Positions 52,426 through 60,653 of a DNA stretch of 64,000 nucleotides are shown one piece after another (the first letter of the stretch is position 1; each line of letters begins with the position of its first letter). A program made the translations under genes and the position numbers. The stretch comes from Methylobacter sp. (GTDB lineage Bacteria > Pseudomonadota > Gammaproteobacteria > Methylococcales > Methylomonadaceae), in the NCBI GenBank assembly GCA_023229605.1, contig JALNYY010000001.1:62001-126000 (forward strand). The letters are read 5' to 3'. The notes beneath the pieces are model-generated. The model was not told where the DNA came from. It saw only the letters and a list, made by a program, of their open reading frames with translations, and ran no database searches.

Positions 52426-52830
52426 TTCCGAAAATCATCGTGAGTCTCCCAATCTGAGAACCGCCCAAAGTTCAATAGATGAGGAAACTCACGATAAACT
52501 CACCAAAGAGTTTATATCATACAAAATGGGAATGTAAGGTCTTAAGCGAGTCGCTATTTTTACGAAAGCTTGTTTTGGGCATCCCAGCCCAAGCAAGCGT
52601 AAAAATTACGCGACAGTTAAATTGCTACGCAAGCCCCGGACGTCCTGCTTCACTGGTGGCATACCCGACAAGGGGGATGCCACATCGTTATCGCAATGAC
52701 TGGACGCGATTTCGGAAAGCCTGCATTTTCACTACGCAAACAGCGCTCCGTGATGATATGGACTCCTCTTTTGCCCCAGTGCGGCATAAAATGCACTTGA
52801 GCCTTTAAACAGCATAATGAGGAACCCGCC
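52426..52830 (+). other. Non-coding region before the IS110-type transposase, candidate left end and guide RNA
   Basis: About 400 bases with no credible gene. It contains structured segments, including a stem GTGGCAT/ATGCCAC (52656-52683) and TCGTGAGT/ACTCACGA pairs near 52437 and 52490. IS110-family elements encode a bridge (seek) RNA in a non-coding end, so this is a plausible location, but element ends were not defined. Confidence 0.4.
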
Positions 52831-53847
52831 ATGTGTAATAGCATAATTGGTTTAGATATCGCTAAGAATATTTTTCATTTATTTACTTTGCAATCCAATG
52901 GAAAAACAATGAAAAAGAAACTCAAGCGCGCTGAATTACTGACGTTTTTTGCTACCTATCCAGCCAGCGTAATTGGCATGGAAGCCTGTGGAGGCGCTCA
53001 TCATTGGGCAAGAGAGCTTACCAAGCTAGGTCATGAGGTTGTTTTGCTTAATGCGCGCTACGTTAAGGGTTTTATTGTCGGTAACAAGAATGATTTTAAC
53101 GATGCGGAAGCCATCTTTACGGCCGTTACTCAGCCCAATAAGCGAGTGGTAGCCCCCAAGACTATTGAACAGCAAGATATTCAGATGGTTCACTCGGTTC
53201 GGAGCGAGTTAATCGGCAGGCGAACTGCGTTGGTTAATCAAATTCGTGGATTACTAAGTGAACGAGGCATTGTTATTAATCAAGGTATTAGACATGTTAG
53301 ATCGCATTTGCCATTGATATTGGGAGATGCTGAAAACAACTTATCCGCATTCAGCAGAGAAATGTTCGCGGAACAATATGAGAAACTTAAAGCACTTGAT
53401 CGGGAAATAAAAGAACAAGATCAACGCATAGCGCGACTATGTGGCGCCAATCAACTGAGTCAGCGGCTTTTGGAAGTACCGGGCATCGGTCCGTTAGCAG
53501 CAACAATTATAGCTGCTGATATAGGTGGTAACAGTAAAGGTTATAAAAGCAGTCGCGATTATGCTGCAAGCTTAGGGGTTGTGCCGAAACAACATAGCAG
53601 TGGCGGAAAACAGATTCTTTTGGGTATCAGTAAGCGAGGGAATCGTTACATTCGCACCTTATTGGTTCATGGCGCGAGATCGGTATTAAGGCATTGTACC
53701 GATAAGACGGATAAGTTAAGTTTGTGGCTGCAAGCGCTTATTGGTCGACGCGGCTTTAATAAAGCCGCTGTTGCGCTTGCCAATAAAAATGCACGCATAC
53801 TGTGGGCAATGGCTAACAGCGATAAAGACTACAAAGCCTTTGCCTGA
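52831..53847 (+). CDS. IS110-family transposase
   Basis: 338 residues. N-terminal RuvC-like DEDD domain: SIIGLDIAKNIFHLF (Asp9), IGMEACGGAHHWARELTKLG, GFIVGNKNDFNDAEAIFTAV. C-terminal transposase domain: LLEVPGIGPLAATIIAADIG, GYKSSRDYAASLGVVPKQHSS, GGKQILLGISKRGNRYIRTLL with the catalytic Ser region (KQHSSGGK). Complete and uninterrupted, so possibly active. On the plus strand, against the surrounding genes. Confidence 0.95.
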   Translation: MCNSIIGLDIAKNIFHLFTLQSNGKTMKKKLKRAELLTFFATYPASVIGMEACGGAHHWARELTKLGHEVVLLNARYVKGFIVGNKNDFNDAEAIFTAVTQPNKRVVAPKTIEQQDIQMVHSVRSELIGRRTALVNQIRGLLSERGIVINQGIRHVRSHLPLILGDAENNLSAFSREMFAEQYEKLKALDREIKEQDQRIARLCGANQLSQRLLEVPGIGPLAATIIAADIGGNSKGYKSSRDYAASLGVVPKQHSSGGKQILLGISKRGNRYIRTLLVHGARSVLRHCTDKTDKLSLWLQALIGRRGFNKAAVALANKNARILWAMANSDKDYKAFA

Positions 53848-53858
53848 CGGCAAAGGTT

Positions 53859-53934
53859 GGGTTGTTTGTGCTTTGTTCGCTGGCTTTGGTGATAAAAAAG
53901 ATAGCTTTAGCGACGAACAAAGCACAAACAACCC
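53859..53934. repeat. 21-base perfect inverted repeat just after the transposase
   Basis: GGGTTGTTTGTGCTTTG.. (53859-53879) pairs exactly with ..AAAGCACAAACAACCC (53914-53934); loop of 34 bases contains a further AGCTTT-type stem. It starts 12 bases past the stop. Possible terminator, guide-RNA segment, or a palindromic target that the element entered. 53940-54146 shows no gene. Confidence 0.75.
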
Positions 53935-54146
53935 TTGATTAATTATTTAACAGTTAAATGAGTAAAACAGGATTGCGGGGGTAAATTAACATTCATTGAT
54001 GACAATAACAGGTCAGACCGGCGCTTTCAAAACCCGATGTTTTCAGTGGTTCACTATAAAACCTTCTTCGTGATAGAGGTGAAAGTGCGCGGATAGATTC
54101 ATCAGGAGTCCTGGGGTATAAAAACCTCTATAAAGAGACCGAATAT

Positions 54147-54310
54147 ATGACTGCAATCTTGATCTCTGTTGATGGCATTAATATTGAAAATTTGCCTTGC
54201 AATAAGCGAGGAGTCCATATATGAAAACACATGCACTATCGCTACCGGGGACTAAAAATCTTCACTCCGCGTTGCTCCGCTTCCAAGATTTTCAGCGATG
54301 GATCGGCTGA
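54147..54310 (+). other. Two tiny overlapping frames, possible gene scraps
   Basis: A 25-codon frame (MTAILISVDGINIENLPC...) ends in an ATGA overlap with a 29-codon frame (MKTHALSLPGTKNL...) that has GAGGAG before its ATG. The second runs antisense into the YHS-SLOG gene end. The overlap and ribosome site look gene-like, but no homology is recognised and both are very short. Confidence 0.25.
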
Positions 54311-54943
54311 ATATACTAAACGTGCACCACTATCTTTCTGAAAACTAGCCACAAGATCCTGAATCTGATCAGCAATTCCACCACTGCCTTGTAATACCCC
54401 GATCAACTTGCCTTCATCAAAAGCAATAGCAAACTCCCCTAATGTACCGGAACGTCCTCCGAGGATTACAACCATATCACTTGAGCGTATATTCGTCACT
54501 TCACGCCCCATCAAGCCACTACCTGTATAGATAAGGACATCATAAACGTCAGCTGGCGAGCGGTACTTGTGTATATGTTCATCCAAGCTCAAAGCCGGCG
54601 AAATACCAATGGATAATCCTCCTGCTTGTTTCGCACCACGGGCACATTCATAGGGCAAGCCAGGGCACGCACCCGTTATTAATACGAAGCCCCGTTGTGC
54701 AATACTCTGACCCAAAATCATGGATTTCTCTTTGACATCGTCTGCTGCTTCGTTACCGGCTGAACCCATGACCCCTACAGTTAAGTGCATCGAGGTGACT
54801 TTATTTTGATATAAGGCTGGCTGGCTGATAAAGGTATCCCGGCAGGAAGGAGAGCAGAAATAATATAGTTTCCCTTCGTATTCAGTGGTTGTTTTTGCCT
54901 CACGTGGCGAAAATTGCATTAGGCAAACCGGATCTTGAACCAT
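54242..54943 (-). CDS. YHS-domain / SLOG (TIGR00725-like) fusion protein
   Basis: 233 residues. Residues 1-45 are a YHS metal-binding domain (MVQDPVCLMQFSPREA, YYFCSPSCRDTF; Cys7, Cys30, Cys34). Residues 52-233 are a Rossmann-like SLOG domain of the TIGR00725/LOG group: VGVMGSAGNEAADDVKEKS, ITGACPGLPYECARGAKQAG, and the phosphate-binding GGRSGTLGE (162-170). LOG-type enzymes act on nucleotides; the YHS part would sense or bind a soft metal such as Cu or Ag. The fusion may make a metal-regulated nucleotide-binding protein. Function not known. Confidence 0.8.
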   Translation of the reverse strand: MVQDPVCLMQFSPREAKTTTEYEGKLYYFCSPSCRDTFISQPALYQNKVTSMHLTVGVMGSAGNEAADDVKEKSMILGQSIAQRGFVLITGACPGLPYECARGAKQAGGLSIGISPALSLDEHIHKYRSPADVYDVLIYTGSGLMGREVTNIRSSDMVVILGGRSGTLGEFAIAFDEGKLIGVLQGSGGIADQIQDLVASFQKDSGARLVYSADPSLKILEAEQRGVKIFSPR

Positions 54944-55119
54944 ATTTTAATCTCCTCTGGCTAAATCTATTGTGTGCAAGGCCTTTTCAAACGCCACAAA
55001 GAATCCAAGCTCAAGTTCTTTATCCATTTTTTCTTCCAGCTCCCGCATTGATTGGTTGCCATGCTAACCCAACGAGTGCAATGACGCAAAAGGTCGCGCC
55101 AGCATAGTCAGGGTGGACA

Positions 55120-55186
55120 GACTTTTTTTGCCCACCGTTCATAACACCAAAAGTATGGATTCATCAATGTGGGGGGCAGAAAAGCA
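55120..55186. repeat. Short palindromic dispersed repeat (copy C)
   Basis: ACTTTTTTTGCCCACC at the left and GGGGGGCAGAAAAGC at the right with core TAACACCAAAAGTATGGATT. It lies 28 bases beyond the 414-residue gene's stop, whereas copy B lies upstream of the other 414-residue gene. Confidence 0.7.
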
Positions 55187-55213
55187 TTGCGCATTTAACT
55201 TCTATCTTATACC

Positions 55214-56458
55214 TCATACAGTTTTTGCAATTTTTTTCATCATTTGGTGGCTGTCACCAAACTTACAAAGGGCATCGCAGTGTTGCCGGAGTTCTGAAAA
55301 TAAAATGTATTCAATTGGGGTTTTGATTTGCTTGATGGAAGGGCGTGAGAGTTGTGATATCACGTCCTTTTCTCTGCTATCGGGTACCACCAAATAAAAA
55401 GTTTCATTGCCGGTAGTAATGGAATAAGAAAGATCGGTCAATCGTAAAATTCCGGAATAAATGCTGGTGCTTTTTTCAACTTCAAAGGCACAAACCACAT
55501 TATTTGTCCCTTGCTGAAACCATAACACATCGATCAGTTTGATCGTATTAGCGGTTTCCTTATCACAATTGATAGCGGGGAATGTATCGGGACTCATAAA
55601 CGAAAAGCTGCTTCCTGCATAAGACCTTGAACGGTCATTTGAAGCGGCAAAAGCATCGTAGCCAAAACTTTGGCCGATTTTCAAAAGATGAAACTGCATT
55701 TCGGAATGGAGACTTTCTTCCTGCTTTTCGTCCTGAATTTCTTTCTGGCGTTTTTCAATGTTTTTTTCGAACTTGTTCCGTTCGTTTTCACTCAAATATT
55801 CAGCATTGCCGATAAGCATTTTTTGCGTACCGATTTCAAAACACAAACCTGCAATCGCCCCCAGATCGTTAGAAAGCTGGGCTTTGTGCGTGTTGTTGGT
55901 TTCAATCAGCACTTCTCTGATTTTGAGGTATTCCGTCCAGGATCCCAGTTTCTTTTTGTCGTTGAACAAGGCGTTGAAGCCGTTGACGATGGCCGTATTG
56001 AAGGGTGGAAACAAAGTAGGGTGCAAAAAATATAAAATATTCCCTACGGCCGGTCCCAGGCCTTTTATTTTTAGCGCATCCAATCGCACTATTTCTTTAA
56101 GAACCTGTTCTTCCGATTTAGCGTTGATACAGTTTTCCAAGAATTGTCCGAAGACGATTTTATTAATCGGATTTTCGTAAATATCGGGTATGCGGAGTTT
56201 GGGTTTCCAGTAAAAAGGATGCGATACCCCGACAAATACCTGTTTTTGTTCGGCAATACAGGTCAAAACAAACTCTAAAGAACTCCCCTTGAAATCGTTG
56301 GGAAATGTTTTGTTTTTAATGTCTTCCTCCATCTGTAAAACACCTCTGCGGATGGTGCGAAAGGCCTTTAGTCGTTGGTCATTGTCAATAAACCACGTAT
56401 TGTAAACGCTCTGAGTATCGGCTTTGTATTGCGTAATTATTGGTAAGAGGTTGTTCAT
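55214..56458 (-). CDS. Nuclease-like protein: HhH segment plus PD-(D/E)XK-like domain (copy 2)
   Basis: 414 residues, same length and over 90 percent identical by eye to the protein at 42466. KIKGLGPAVGNILYFLHP and LIDVLWFQQGTNNVVCAFEV are kept, including Asp310, Glu326, Glu328 and Lys329. Differences are scattered and conservative, suggesting that both are under selection. The sequence is AT-rich like copy 1 and unlike the copper genes. The neighbours are a lipoprotein cassette and a YHS-SLOG gene, so no fixed partner gene is seen for the two copies apart from the palindromic repeat. Confidence 0.6.
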   Translation of the reverse strand: MNNLLPIITQYKADTQSVYNTWFIDNDQRLKAFRTIRRGVLQMEEDIKNKTFPNDFKGSSLEFVLTCIAEQKQVFVGVSHPFYWKPKLRIPDIYENPINKIVFGQFLENCINAKSEEQVLKEIVRLDALKIKGLGPAVGNILYFLHPTLFPPFNTAIVNGFNALFNDKKKLGSWTEYLKIREVLIETNNTHKAQLSNDLGAIAGLCFEIGTQKMLIGNAEYLSENERNKFEKNIEKRQKEIQDEKQEESLHSEMQFHLLKIGQSFGYDAFAASNDRSRSYAGSSFSFMSPDTFPAINCDKETANTIKLIDVLWFQQGTNNVVCAFEVEKSTSIYSGILRLTDLSYSITTGNETFYLVVPDSREKDVISQLSRPSIKQIKTPIEYILFSELRQHCDALCKFGDSHQMMKKIAKTV

Positions 56459-56571
56459 TTTTTATTTTTCATAGAAGTAACAAACTATCTAAAGGAACAC
56501 AACGACGCGAAAGAGTGCATCAGCATATCCAGAGCGGGTAACTCGTAGGATATGCTGAACACAGTGAAACA

Positions 56572-56910
56572 TTACATCTGCCGATGCATTTTCGCCATTT
56601 CCAGGTTTTCCTTGGCAGCTTTTTCATAGACATCAATCAGCCTTTCGCAATGCGCTTTAAAATCTTCCGCCTGTCTGCCGTAGAGATAGCTTTTTGATTG
56701 ATACTGGCTAAGAAGCTTCTTGTGTTCCTCAACCTTAAGCTGCATTTCTTTCGCCGCTTCCTCATAGTGCTCCGCCAACGCCTCATGATCGGCTTTGGAT
56801 GTTGCGTTTTGCACGGCTTGACTCATGTCCATCGGATGCGGGTTCATCTCGGCGCAAGCAGACACTAAGCCAACGGTTAAAAGCAAGGTAATCAGTAAAT
56901 TTGTTTTCAT
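56572..56910 (-). CDS. 112-residue lipoprotein of unknown function (copy 5)
   Basis: Intact: MKTNLLITLLLTVGLVSAC, lipobox VSAC, AEMNPHPMDMSQAVQNATSK, then HYEEAAKEMQLKVEEHKK and SYLYGRQAEDFKAHCERLID. The leader upstream (TTTTCTCCAGAGTAATTTTA) is conserved; the downstream hairpin is not evident in this copy. 56911-57168 shows no further gene. Confidence 0.75.
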   Translation of the reverse strand: MKTNLLITLLLTVGLVSACAEMNPHPMDMSQAVQNATSKADHEALAEHYEEAAKEMQLKVEEHKKLLSQYQSKSYLYGRQAEDFKAHCERLIDVYEKAAKENLEMAKMHRQM

Positions 56911-57168
56911 GGGTTTTCTCCAGAGTAATTTTAAAATTTAAAGTGACATCATTTTTCAGGTTGGTAAATTGTTATTGATTTTTATCTCCTATCGCTTGCG
57001 GATTGATGAGCCGAAAGGAACATCAATCCGGTTTGCGCAACCCTTTGTAAAGCACGAATAATGCCATTTATTATGAATCAATAAGTTAAGTGCCTTTTGT
57101 TTTCAGCTCAAACCTATTCGCACAATAAACGTGCATAAAGACTCATGAACGCACCATTTCAGGCTATT

Positions 57169-57447
57169 TCAATAGCATCTATTGTGTAACACCTCCTCGC
57201 TCGCGCATTCTTCTTGGAACAGTAAGACCAGACTGTAGATGACCGGAAATACCAGCAGGGTCAAGATCAGTACGGTCAGCATGCCGCCCAGCGCCGGGGC
57301 CGCGATGCGTTGTGTAAAATCCGCACTCATTCCTATTGCCCACATGATAAGAATTAATCCCACGATATTCGTCAATAAGACGGTTGCGTTTTCAGCAGCC
57401 GTCCTAATTTCAGTCAAAGAAGCTTGTTTCAATTTCTTGAGCTTCAT
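57169..57447 (-). pseudogene. Second RND pump tail, coupled to the cusA stop
   Basis: 92 codons starting MKLKKLKQASLTEIRTAAEN at 57447 in an ATGA overlap with the end of cusA. The rest (LTNIVGLILIMWAIGMSADF, TQRIAAPALGGMLTVLILTLL, VFPVIYSLV) is the last two helices of an HME-RND pump. A free-standing pump tail directly after a complete cusA is best read as the relic of a second pump gene; whether the two-helix product is made is unknown. Confidence 0.7.
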
Positions 57448-60400
57448 GAGTTTCCATCCTCCTTTCCGGGAGGTTTGTCCAACCGATATTCCGTTTGAGA
57501 TTCTGTTTCCGGCAAAAGCAGCTTTGAATCGCCCTGCTTCCCAGCTCTGAGTCCCCATCCCTTCCAGATCGAGTAAATCGCCGGAATCACGAGGAGCGTG
57601 AGGACGGCTGAGGTGAGCATGCCGCCGATCATGGGGGCGGCGATGCGCTTCATCACGTCCGCGCCCGTCCCGTGACTCCACATGATCGGGAACAGGCCGC
57701 CCATGATAGCCACCACCGTCATCATCTTGGGCCGGATCCGTTGCACACTTCCCTCGATAATTGCTTCTTCCAAGTCTCCCTTGGTCTGCATACGGCCCTG
57801 TGCCATGCGCCTATGATAAGCCTCATCAAGATAGACGATCATGACAACGCCGGTCTCGGCCGCGACGCCCCCCAGCGCAATGATACCGACCCACACCGCG
57901 ACGCTGAGGTTGTAATCCAGGAGGTACAGATACCAGAAGCCGCCGACGAGCGCGAAGGGAACCGAAATCATGACGATCAAGGCCTCCGTTACGGAGTGGA
58001 AGTTAAAATAGAGCAGCAGGAAAATCAGGAAGACCGTCAGCGGAAGCACTAATCGCAACCGTTCCGTGGCTCGCTGCATGTATTCGTACTGCCCCGACCA
58101 AGTCATGATATAGCCCGGCGGCAATTTCACCTGCTGGGTAACAGCGGCCTTGGCCTCCTCGACGAACCCACCGAGATCCCGGTCGCCGACATCCACATAA
58201 ATATACCCGGTCAACATACCTGCCTCGCTACGGATGGTGGCGGGTCCACGGGTCCGCACGATCTCGGCTAGTTGCGACATGGGGATCTGACTGCCTTCCG
58301 GCGTCGTCACCAGAATCCGGTTTAATCCACTTTCATCGTTTCGCAAATCCGCCGCATAGCGCATGTTGATCGTGTACCGCTCACGGCCTTCGACGGTGGT
58401 AGTGATCACCTTCCCGCCGATGGCGGATTCGATGACGTCCTGTACGTTTTCTTCCGTGAGGCCATAACGGGCGATCTCCTTCCGCTTGATATTGAAGTCG
58501 AGAAAATATCCCCCGCTTACCCGCTCGGCATAGACGTTACGTGCTCCCGGCACCATCTTCACCACGCCTTCGACCTCTTTCCCCAATCGTTCGATCACCG
58601 CTAGATCGGGGCCGGAGATTTTTATCCCCACCGGCGTTCGGATCCCGGTACTCAGCATGTCCGTTCGTGCCTTGATGGGCATGGTCCAGGCGTTGGAAAC
58701 CCCCGGCAATCGCAGCCGTTGATCCATCTCATCGATCAGCTTCTCCCAGGTCATGCCGGGCCGCCACTGATCCTCAGGCTTCAAGGTGATTACCGTCTCG
58801 AACATCTCGAGCCCCGCCGGATCGGTCGCCGTGTCCGCTTTGCCGGCCTTGCCGAAGACATGTTCGACCTCGGGGAATTGTTTCAGTATGCGGTCTTGCA
58901 CCTGCAACAAGCGAGTCGACTCTGTGACGGATTGGCCCGGGAACCCCAACGGCATATAGAGAATCGTGCCTTCGTTCAGCGGCGGCATGAATTCCGAGCC
59001 GAGCTTTTCATAGACCGGTACCGATATGACCAGCAAGATCACTGCGACAAGAACCGTCAGCCAGCGGAAACGCAGCACCCGCTTCACGATGGGTTCATAA
59101 CCCGCGACTAGAAGCCGGTTCAGCGGGTTTTTTTCGAGCGGCGTTATCCGCCCCTTGATGAGCAGGACCATCAAGACTGGCACCACCGTGATCGAGAGAA
59201 ACGCGGCGAAGAACATCGAGAAGGTCTTGGTGTAGGCAAGCGGTTTGAAGAGCCGCCCTTCCTGCCCTTCCAGCGTAAAGACCGGGAGAAACGAGACCGT
59301 GATAACAAGGAGCGAGAAGAAGAGCGGCCGACCGACCTCCTTGGCCGCATCGATAAGCACCCGCGCCCGCGTTTCGGGACTCTGATCCGGGGCTTCTTCG
59401 AGTCGTTTGTGGGCGTTCTCGATCATAACAATGGCCGCATCGACCATCGCTCCCACGGCAATTGCAATGCCTCCGAGGGACATGATGTTCGAGCTTAGCC
59501 CTAAATAATACATCGACAAGAACGAGAGCAAGATGGCAATCGGCAGGGTTAGAATCGCCACCAGAGCGGAACGGAAGTGAAAGAGGAAAAGAGCACAGAC
59601 CACACTCACCACGATCGTCACTTCCATGAGCTTTTCTTTTAAGGTGGCGATCGAGCGAAGGATCAGCTCCGAGCGATTGTAGACGGGAACGATCTCGACC
59701 CCTTCAGGGAGCGACGGCTTGATTTCGTTGATCTTGGCCTCGATACGCTCGATCACTTTCAGGGCATTTTCACCGAAGCGCATTACGACGATGCCGCTGA
59801 CCGCATCCCCCTCACCGTCCAGATCCGAGATACCCCGCCGCATCTCGGGCCCCAGGGCGACATGGGCGATATCGCGCATCAGGATGGGCGTACCCTGCTC
59901 GTTGGTGCCGACGGCGATCTGTTCAATATCGTCGATCGAACGGACATAACCATGACCTCGTACCAGGAATTCCGCTCCCGAGAACTCGATCACACGCCCC
60001 CCGACCTCGTTGTTGTTCTGGCGAATCCGTTCCATGATGTCGCGGATCGATAGCTTGTAAGCCAGCAATTTAGTGGGGTCGAGGTGCACCTGATACTGCT
60101 TTTGGAAGCCGCCGAGACCGGCGACATCGGACACGCCAGGGACCGCCTTGAGCCAATAGCGCACGTACCAATCCTGCAGTGTCCTGAGCTCGGCAAGACT
60201 GTGCTTGCCGGTGCGATCGACCAGTGCATATTCATAAACCCAGCCTACCCCGGTCGCATCCGGACCGAGTTCGGGCACCACGCCTGCGGGCAGGCGCTTG
60301 ACCGCTCCCGCCAGGTATTCCAACACCCGCGATCGTGCCCAGTAAATATCGGTGCCTTCCTCAAAAAGAATATAGACGAAGGAATAGCCGAAGAACGAGA

Positions 60401-60653
60401 AACCTCGCACCACCGTAACCCGGGGCGCCGAAAGCATCTGCGTCACGAGGGGGTAAGTCACCTGATCTTCGATCAGCGTCGGGTTTCTGCCCTCCCATTC
60501 GGTGTATATGATCACCTGGACATCCGAGAGGTCCGGGATGGCGTCGAGCGGGGTTCGCATAAGAGCCCAGATCCCCCAGGCGGCGAAAAATAGAACCCCG
60601 AGGAACACGATGAACCGATTCTTCGCGCTATATTCAATAATTTTCTCGATCAT
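57444..60653 (-). CDS. cusA: Cu(I)/Ag(I) RND efflux pump CusA
   Basis: 1069 residues, full HME-RND length. N-terminal FIVFLGVLFFAAWGIWALMR, TPLDAIPDLSDVQVIIYTEW; membrane proton-relay helix IAVGAMVDAAIVMIENAHKR; periplasmic copper site TMPIKARTDMLSTGIRTPVG with the Met residues that mark the Cu/Ag group; C-terminal VAAETGVVMIVYLDEAYHRR, PIMWSHGTGADVMKRIAAPM. It exports copper/silver from periplasm to outside with CusB and CusC. Start overlaps the cusB stop by four bases. Confidence 0.97.
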   Translation of the reverse strand: MIEKIIEYSAKNRFIVFLGVLFFAAWGIWALMRTPLDAIPDLSDVQVIIYTEWEGRNPTLIEDQVTYPLVTQMLSAPRVTVVRGFSFFGYSFVYILFEEGTDIYWARSRVLEYLAGAVKRLPAGVVPELGPDATGVGWVYEYALVDRTGKHSLAELRTLQDWYVRYWLKAVPGVSDVAGLGGFQKQYQVHLDPTKLLAYKLSIRDIMERIRQNNNEVGGRVIEFSGAEFLVRGHGYVRSIDDIEQIAVGTNEQGTPILMRDIAHVALGPEMRRGISDLDGEGDAVSGIVVMRFGENALKVIERIEAKINEIKPSLPEGVEIVPVYNRSELILRSIATLKEKLMEVTIVVSVVCALFLFHFRSALVAILTLPIAILLSFLSMYYLGLSSNIMSLGGIAIAVGAMVDAAIVMIENAHKRLEEAPDQSPETRARVLIDAAKEVGRPLFFSLLVITVSFLPVFTLEGQEGRLFKPLAYTKTFSMFFAAFLSITVVPVLMVLLIKGRITPLEKNPLNRLLVAGYEPIVKRVLRFRWLTVLVAVILLVISVPVYEKLGSEFMPPLNEGTILYMPLGFPGQSVTESTRLLQVQDRILKQFPEVEHVFGKAGKADTATDPAGLEMFETVITLKPEDQWRPGMTWEKLIDEMDQRLRLPGVSNAWTMPIKARTDMLSTGIRTPVGIKISGPDLAVIERLGKEVEGVVKMVPGARNVYAERVSGGYFLDFNIKRKEIARYGLTEENVQDVIESAIGGKVITTTVEGRERYTINMRYAADLRNDESGLNRILVTTPEGSQIPMSQLAEIVRTRGPATIRSEAGMLTGYIYVDVGDRDLGGFVEEAKAAVTQQVKLPPGYIMTWSGQYEYMQRATERLRLVLPLTVFLIFLLLYFNFHSVTEALIVMISVPFALVGGFWYLYLLDYNLSVAVWVGIIALGGVAAETGVVMIVYLDEAYHRRMAQGRMQTKGDLEEAIIEGSVQRIRPKMMTVVAIMGGLFPIMWSHGTGADVMKRIAAPMIGGMLTSAVLTLLVIPAIYSIWKGWGLRAGKQGDSKLLLPETESQTEYRLDKPPGKEDGNS

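Noticed and set aside
52479..52808. 109-codon plus-strand frame before the IS110 transposase
   Set aside because: No domain, atypical composition, and it lies in the expected non-coding end of the element.
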